Shown one piece after another: positions 51,977 to 54,868 of a stretch of 54,868 nt of DNA. The notes below the pieces were generated by a model, which made no database searches, was not told the DNA's origin, and worked only from the letters and a program-made list of their open reading frames with translations. The stretch's first letter is position 1; every line of letters starts with the position of its first letter. This stretch comes from Faecimorpha stercoravium (lineage in GTDB: Bacteria; Bacillota; Clostridia; Lachnospirales; Bianqueaceae). A program made the translations under genes and the position numbers. Location of the stretch: assembly GCA_018712555.1 (NCBI GenBank), contig DVGT01000063.1, forward strand, positions 1 through 54,868, written 5' to 3'.

Positions 51977-52906
51977 TTATAATACAGAATTCAGATCTTC
52001 TTTCATATCCAGCACTGCCTGACGCGAAGCCTGTGCCCACTGATCCGCACGGAATGCGGAAGCGTATTTCTCTTTTTGCCACGCCGCGATAATACCACGA
52101 GAGGAATTGACAATCGCACCCCGTCCCTCTTTATCAAAGCAGCCTCGCAGATCCTCTGCCGTCGCCCCCTGCGCACCATAACCCGGTACCAGGAAGAAAG
52201 TATGCGGCAACACTTCGCGCAGGCGCTTTCCCTGTTCTGGATGTGTCGCACCGACCACAGCGCCCACATCCGAATAGCCATACTGGCCTCGGAAATCGCT
52301 TCCCCACTCTTCGACCAAGCCTCCTACAATCTCATACAGAGGCTTGTCCTCCGGTCCGGCCAGCAGATCCTGAATCTGACCGCTGCCGGGGTTCGAAGTC
52401 TTCACCAGCACGAAGATTCCTTTATTATAATCTTTCATGTTCTTAAAATAGGGCTCAATGGATTCCACGCCCAGATACGGATTGAGCGTTACGAAATCCT
52501 CTTGATAGATCTCGTACTTCTCTCCCTCCACTGGCGCCACGCCAATATGTCCATCCGCATACGCCTGCGCCGTAGACGCGATATCGCTCCGCTTGATATC
52601 GCCAATGACGATCAAACCTTTCTCCCGTGCATAGGCAATGGTCTTGATGTATGCCGCAAGACCCGGGACTCCGTACATCTCATACATGGCCACCTGCGGC
52701 TTCACCGCGGGAATCAAATCGTATACCGCATCCAAAATTTCCTTATTAAAGAGATAGAATGCTTCTGCGGCCCCCTCTGGCGTCTTTCCGTATTTCTCGT
52801 AGGCTTCTTCTCGAATCGCCTCCGGAATCATGGACAGTCTGGGATCCAGCCCCACCACCGTCGGGTTTTGACACGCCTCAATTTTTTCGATCAGTTGATC
52901 AATCAT
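51977..52906 (-). CDS. pyrF: Orotidine-5'-phosphate decarboxylase (type 2)
   Basis: Final step of UMP synthesis. The 309-residue protein is the longer type 2 form, with VVGLDPRLS at the N-terminus, the catalytic Lys/Asp segment GDIKRSDIASTA, and LVPGYGAQGAT near the C-terminus. The ATG at 52906 is chosen for AAAAGGAGG upstream; the frame continues into pyrC without support. pyrC's stop overlaps it as ATGA. Confidence 0.96.
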   Translation of the reverse strand: MIDQLIEKIEACQNPTVVGLDPRLSMIPEAIREEAYEKYGKTPEGAAEAFYLFNKEILDAVYDLIPAVKPQVAMYEMYGVPGLAAYIKTIAYAREKGLIVIGDIKRSDIASTAQAYADGHIGVAPVEGEKYEIYQEDFVTLNPYLGVESIEPYFKNMKDYNKGIFVLVKTSNPGSGQIQDLLAGPEDKPLYEIVGGLVEEWGSDFRGQYGYSDVGAVVGATHPEQGKRLREVLPHTFFLVPGYGAQGATAEDLRGCFDKEGRGAIVNSSRGIIAAWQKEKYASAFRADQWAQASRQAVLDMKEDLNSVL

Positions 52907-54213
52907 GCTAAGTCCTCCTTTTCCGTTATTTTTCCATCTTGAAATACAATCCTGCCATCCAGAATTGTCATCTTGACTCGTCCCTGCACCTTCCATCCGA
53001 TAAAGGGTGAATTCTTCGCCTTCGAATAGAATTGATCATCTATCACATAGGTCTCATTGGGGTCAGCAACGCAGATGTCCGCGCAGCTTCCCACCGAAAG
53101 AGTTCCCTTCGGGATTCCCAAAATCTGCGCAGGCCTGGTACTCATCTTCTCCACCAACTGCATCGGACTCAAAATCCCCGTATCGACCAATGTTTTCTTG
53201 GAGATCGCAAACGAAGTCTCCAGGCCGATGATACCATTCAGGGAATGCTGTAAATCTTCCGTCTTCTCCTCTGCGCTGTGCGGCGCGTGATCTGTCGCGA
53301 TTGCATCCAGCGTACCATCTGCCAACGCCACCTTCATGGCCTCCACATCCTCGGGGGTTCTAAGCGGCGGATTCATCTTATATTTCGAATGCGGCTCCCT
53401 GCGTATGTCTTCGTCGGATAACGCGAAATGATGCGGTCCCACTTCTGCTGTGACTCGAACGCCATGCGCTTTCGCCATCCGAATGATTTCCGCACTCTCC
53501 TTCGTACTCACATGACAAATATGAAGCTGTGCTCCCGTCGATTCTGCCAGCAGAATCTCACGGGCGGTCATGGCATTTTCCGCATCTCTTGATAGTCCCG
53601 GCAATCCTAATTCCCGAGAAACTTCTCCTTCGTTGATACATCCGCCTGCCAGGCTCTCATCCTCGCAATGGTCGAAAATGGGAATCTGCAATTGTGCGCA
53701 GCGCCTCATGGCCTCTTTCATGATACCGCTATCCATCACCGAACGTCCATCTTCGCTGATCGCACAGATTCCAACCTCTTTCAGCGCTGCCAGATCCACA
53801 ATTTCCTTCCCCTGCTGTCCTATCGTGACAGCCGCAATCGGAAGCAGATGTGTATAGGGTGCCTTGCCTGCTTTTTCCAGGATCTCCTCTACAACCTCTA
53901 CACAATCCGTCACTGGCTTCGTGTTGGGCATCGTACAAACCGTGGTCACTCCACCTGCCGCAGCCGCCTTGCATCCTGTCTCCACCGTTTCCTTATATGT
54001 CAAACCGGGATCCCGAAAATGTACGTGAAGGTCGATAAATCCAGGCATCACCCAACAGCCCGAAGCATCCACAAGCCTCGTTCCTTCCGGTATATCGCAA
54101 ATTTCATCCTCTACCTGTTTCACAATGCCATCCTCAATGTACAGATCCTTCTTCTCAAAGATCCGCTGCGATGGATCAATCAGAATTCCATTTTGGATCA
54201 ACAGCCGATTCAT
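52903..54213 (-). CDS. pyrC: Dihydroorotase
   Basis: PyrC closes carbamoyl-aspartate to dihydroorotate. The 436-residue protein is the class I type, with metal-binding HVHFRDPG (63-70), GGVTTVCTMPNT, the His ligands in HCEDE and ICHVST, and ATDHAPHSAEEK. I start it at 54213, where GGGAGGA sits six bases upstream; an ATG two codons earlier overlaps that site. It is the first gene of the operon; pyrB and pyrE are not in the window. Confidence 0.95.
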   Translation of the reverse strand: MNRLLIQNGILIDPSQRIFEKKDLYIEDGIVKQVEDEICDIPEGTRLVDASGCWVMPGFIDLHVHFRDPGLTYKETVETGCKAAAAGGVTTVCTMPNTKPVTDCVEVVEEILEKAGKAPYTHLLPIAAVTIGQQGKEIVDLAALKEVGICAISEDGRSVMDSGIMKEAMRRCAQLQIPIFDHCEDESLAGGCINEGEVSRELGLPGLSRDAENAMTAREILLAESTGAQLHICHVSTKESAEIIRMAKAHGVRVTAEVGPHHFALSDEDIRREPHSKYKMNPPLRTPEDVEAMKVALADGTLDAIATDHAPHSAEEKTEDLQHSLNGIIGLETSFAISKKTLVDTGILSPMQLVEKMSTRPAQILGIPKGTLSVGSCADICVADPNETYVIDDQFYSKAKNSPFIGWKVQGRVKMTILDGRIVFQDGKITEKEDLA

Positions 54214-54419
54214 TGTCATTCCTCCCTGCTTCGTTTGAAATATTATCCTTATACCCCGCCGTTCAGAAATTTCATCATTCATTTCAGAACACGATTCCGT
54301 CTTACAATACAAAGCTTTTTGTATTTATACCACCATGTGATTTCTATCGTGGATCGGTACGCTGTAGCAACCGTCTCGAGATGTGACTTGATCTCTACAT
54401 GATAGAAAGTTGTCATGCC
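54214..54419 (-). other. Long leader of the pyr operon with a short open frame
   Basis: About 205 bases lie between the predicted transcription start and pyrC. There is no PyrR-type binding loop and no terminator hairpin that I can see. A 45-codon open frame starts at 54416, only a few bases after the predicted start and without a ribosome site. A small AATACAAA/TTTGTATT hairpin lies inside it. Regulation by leader translation or start-site choice is possible but unproven. Confidence 0.35.
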
Positions 54420-54425
54420 ACGTCT

Positions 54426-54455
54426 ATTATACCATCTTTTCATACTGGAAATCAA
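54426..54455 (-). promoter_or_regulatory. Promoter of the pyr operon
   Basis: TTGATT (54450-54455) and a perfect TATAAT (54426-54431) with an 18-base spacer on the minus strand. Confidence 0.7.
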
Positions 54456-54534
54456 TGTATAAGCCAAAAAAGATATCATTCCATGTTTTCTCGCATTTGG
54501 CTTTTTTGCAATATCCGTCCCCATGGATTGTCAC

Positions 54535-54563
54535 TTTACAATACATGATTCTTGTGTTATTAT
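54535..54563 (+). promoter_or_regulatory. Sigma-A type promoter of the right repeat gene
   Basis: TTTACA (54535-54540) and TATTAT (54558-54563) with a 17-base spacer, 24 bases before the ATG, identical in layout to the left copy. Confidence 0.6.
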
Positions 54564-54587
54564 AAGATATACGAAAGGGGCGATCCT

Positions 54588-54868
54588 ATGGCCAAGCTCT
54601 CATCTCACATTGCACATATCATTTCTTCGTTCTACCACACGCTGCTCAAACTCCATGCCATCCCAGACTTCTGTCTCTCCCGCAAGAAAAATAAGAAGAC
54701 AGGGAAGGTATATTTGTACAAGCAGGAGTCTACCAGTAAAGGCCGAAAACAGACCAAGATCAAGGCTGCTGATGAAGCGCACTATCTTGCGTTGTACTCA
54801 GAACGCCAGAAGCTGAAGGCGCGTCTGCGTGAGCTCAAAGCGAAATATAAGAAGCTTTCCTTCCACGA
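54588..54868 (+). CDS. Unrecognised multicopy gene, 5' part (right copy)
   Basis: Begins at ATG 54588 and is open to the window edge (93 full codons). The protein matches the left copy except for His at positions 7 and 65. It is very basic in the middle and has a helical Lys/Arg/Leu-rich end. It overlaps no other gene. The left copy shows that the next residues read DRRDVRYALACFQYA. Family unknown. Confidence 0.6.
   Translation, partial: MAKLSSHIAHIISSFYHTLLKLHAIPDFCLSRKKNKKTGKVYLYKQESTSKGRKQTKIKAADEAHYLALYSERQKLKARLRELKAKYKKLSFH

Larger units (their letters stand above)
54503..54868 (+). repeat. Right copy of the dispersed repeat
   Basis: Matches the reverse complement of 1-410 as described there; the match includes promoter, ribosome site and gene start and runs to the window edge. 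A possible hairpin, AAGCCAAA (about 54461) with TTTGGCTT ending at the T-run, lies at the border. Confidence 0.85.

Noticed and set aside
1..54868. Whole window as one composite transposon between the end repeats
   Set aside because: The interior holds essential chromosomal operons (murC, gap, pyr, mfd) in normal clostridial arrangement, and it spans almost 55 kb. Two independent insertions or assembly breaks explain the ends better.

Overview
The window looks like chromosomal DNA of a spore-forming member of the Clostridia (Bacillota), probably a gut anaerobe of moderate GC content. The basis is gene content: a DnaD-domain primosome protein with a DnaC/DnaI-type loader, a mfd-pth-glmU block, the cortex proteins CwlD and a SleC-like protein, a Lpl/Ytc-type sugar importer without its own ATPase, and a PyrK-type dihydroorotate dehydrogenase. 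No rRNA, tRNA, CRISPR array or prophage was seen. The two ends carry near-identical copies of one unrecognised gene, both reading outward and both cut by the window edge. This looks like a stretch bounded by two copies of a multicopy element.

Layout. 1-6968 (minus): glmU-pth-mfd-parvulin lipoprotein, a cell-wall and repair operon. 7187-12138 (plus): murC, a DnaA-box cluster, a leader with a terminator, then dnaD-like, dnaC and a methyltransferase. 12163-22449 (minus): GH18 protein, hflX, cwlD, sua5, an unknown gene and a deoxyinosine glycosylase, then the groups uvrC and plsC-corC-like. 22584-23700: twelve units of a 93-bp tandem repeat that is not coding. 23821-28408: a membrane pyrophosphatase, a PatB/MalY-type lyase and gap. 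28524-39668: a pectin (rhamnogalacturonan-I/arabinan) utilisation locus, with a PL26/YetA-like protein, binding protein, two permeases, a membrane AraC regulator, a HAD phosphatase and a GH51 arabinofuranosidase. 39754-42489: KDPG aldolase fused to a VOC domain, a small metal-binding protein and the SleC-like protein. 42618-46444: a heterodimeric ABC exporter. 46688-47722: DAHP synthase. 47762-54213 (minus): pyrC-pyrF-pyrK-pyrD followed by three tandem paralogous esterases.

How the parts fit. The Lpl-type importer probably brings in pectic oligosaccharides, which the YetA-like protein and GH51 enzyme, neither with a signal peptide, would cut inside the cell. The KDPG aldolase could take the uronate-derived product. 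The three esterases might remove acetyl groups, although they are transcribed with pyrimidine genes. CwlD, the SleC-like protein and perhaps the GH18 protein belong to cortex making or breaking.

Most unusual items: the 93-bp nested-palindrome array between hppA and uvrC; a dense DnaA-box cluster ahead of the primosome genes and far from any dnaA; a GlmU whose uridyltransferase half has lost its signature residues while the acetyltransferase half is intact; and the triplicated esterases at the end of the pyr operon. All statements come from reading the sequence; no database search was run.
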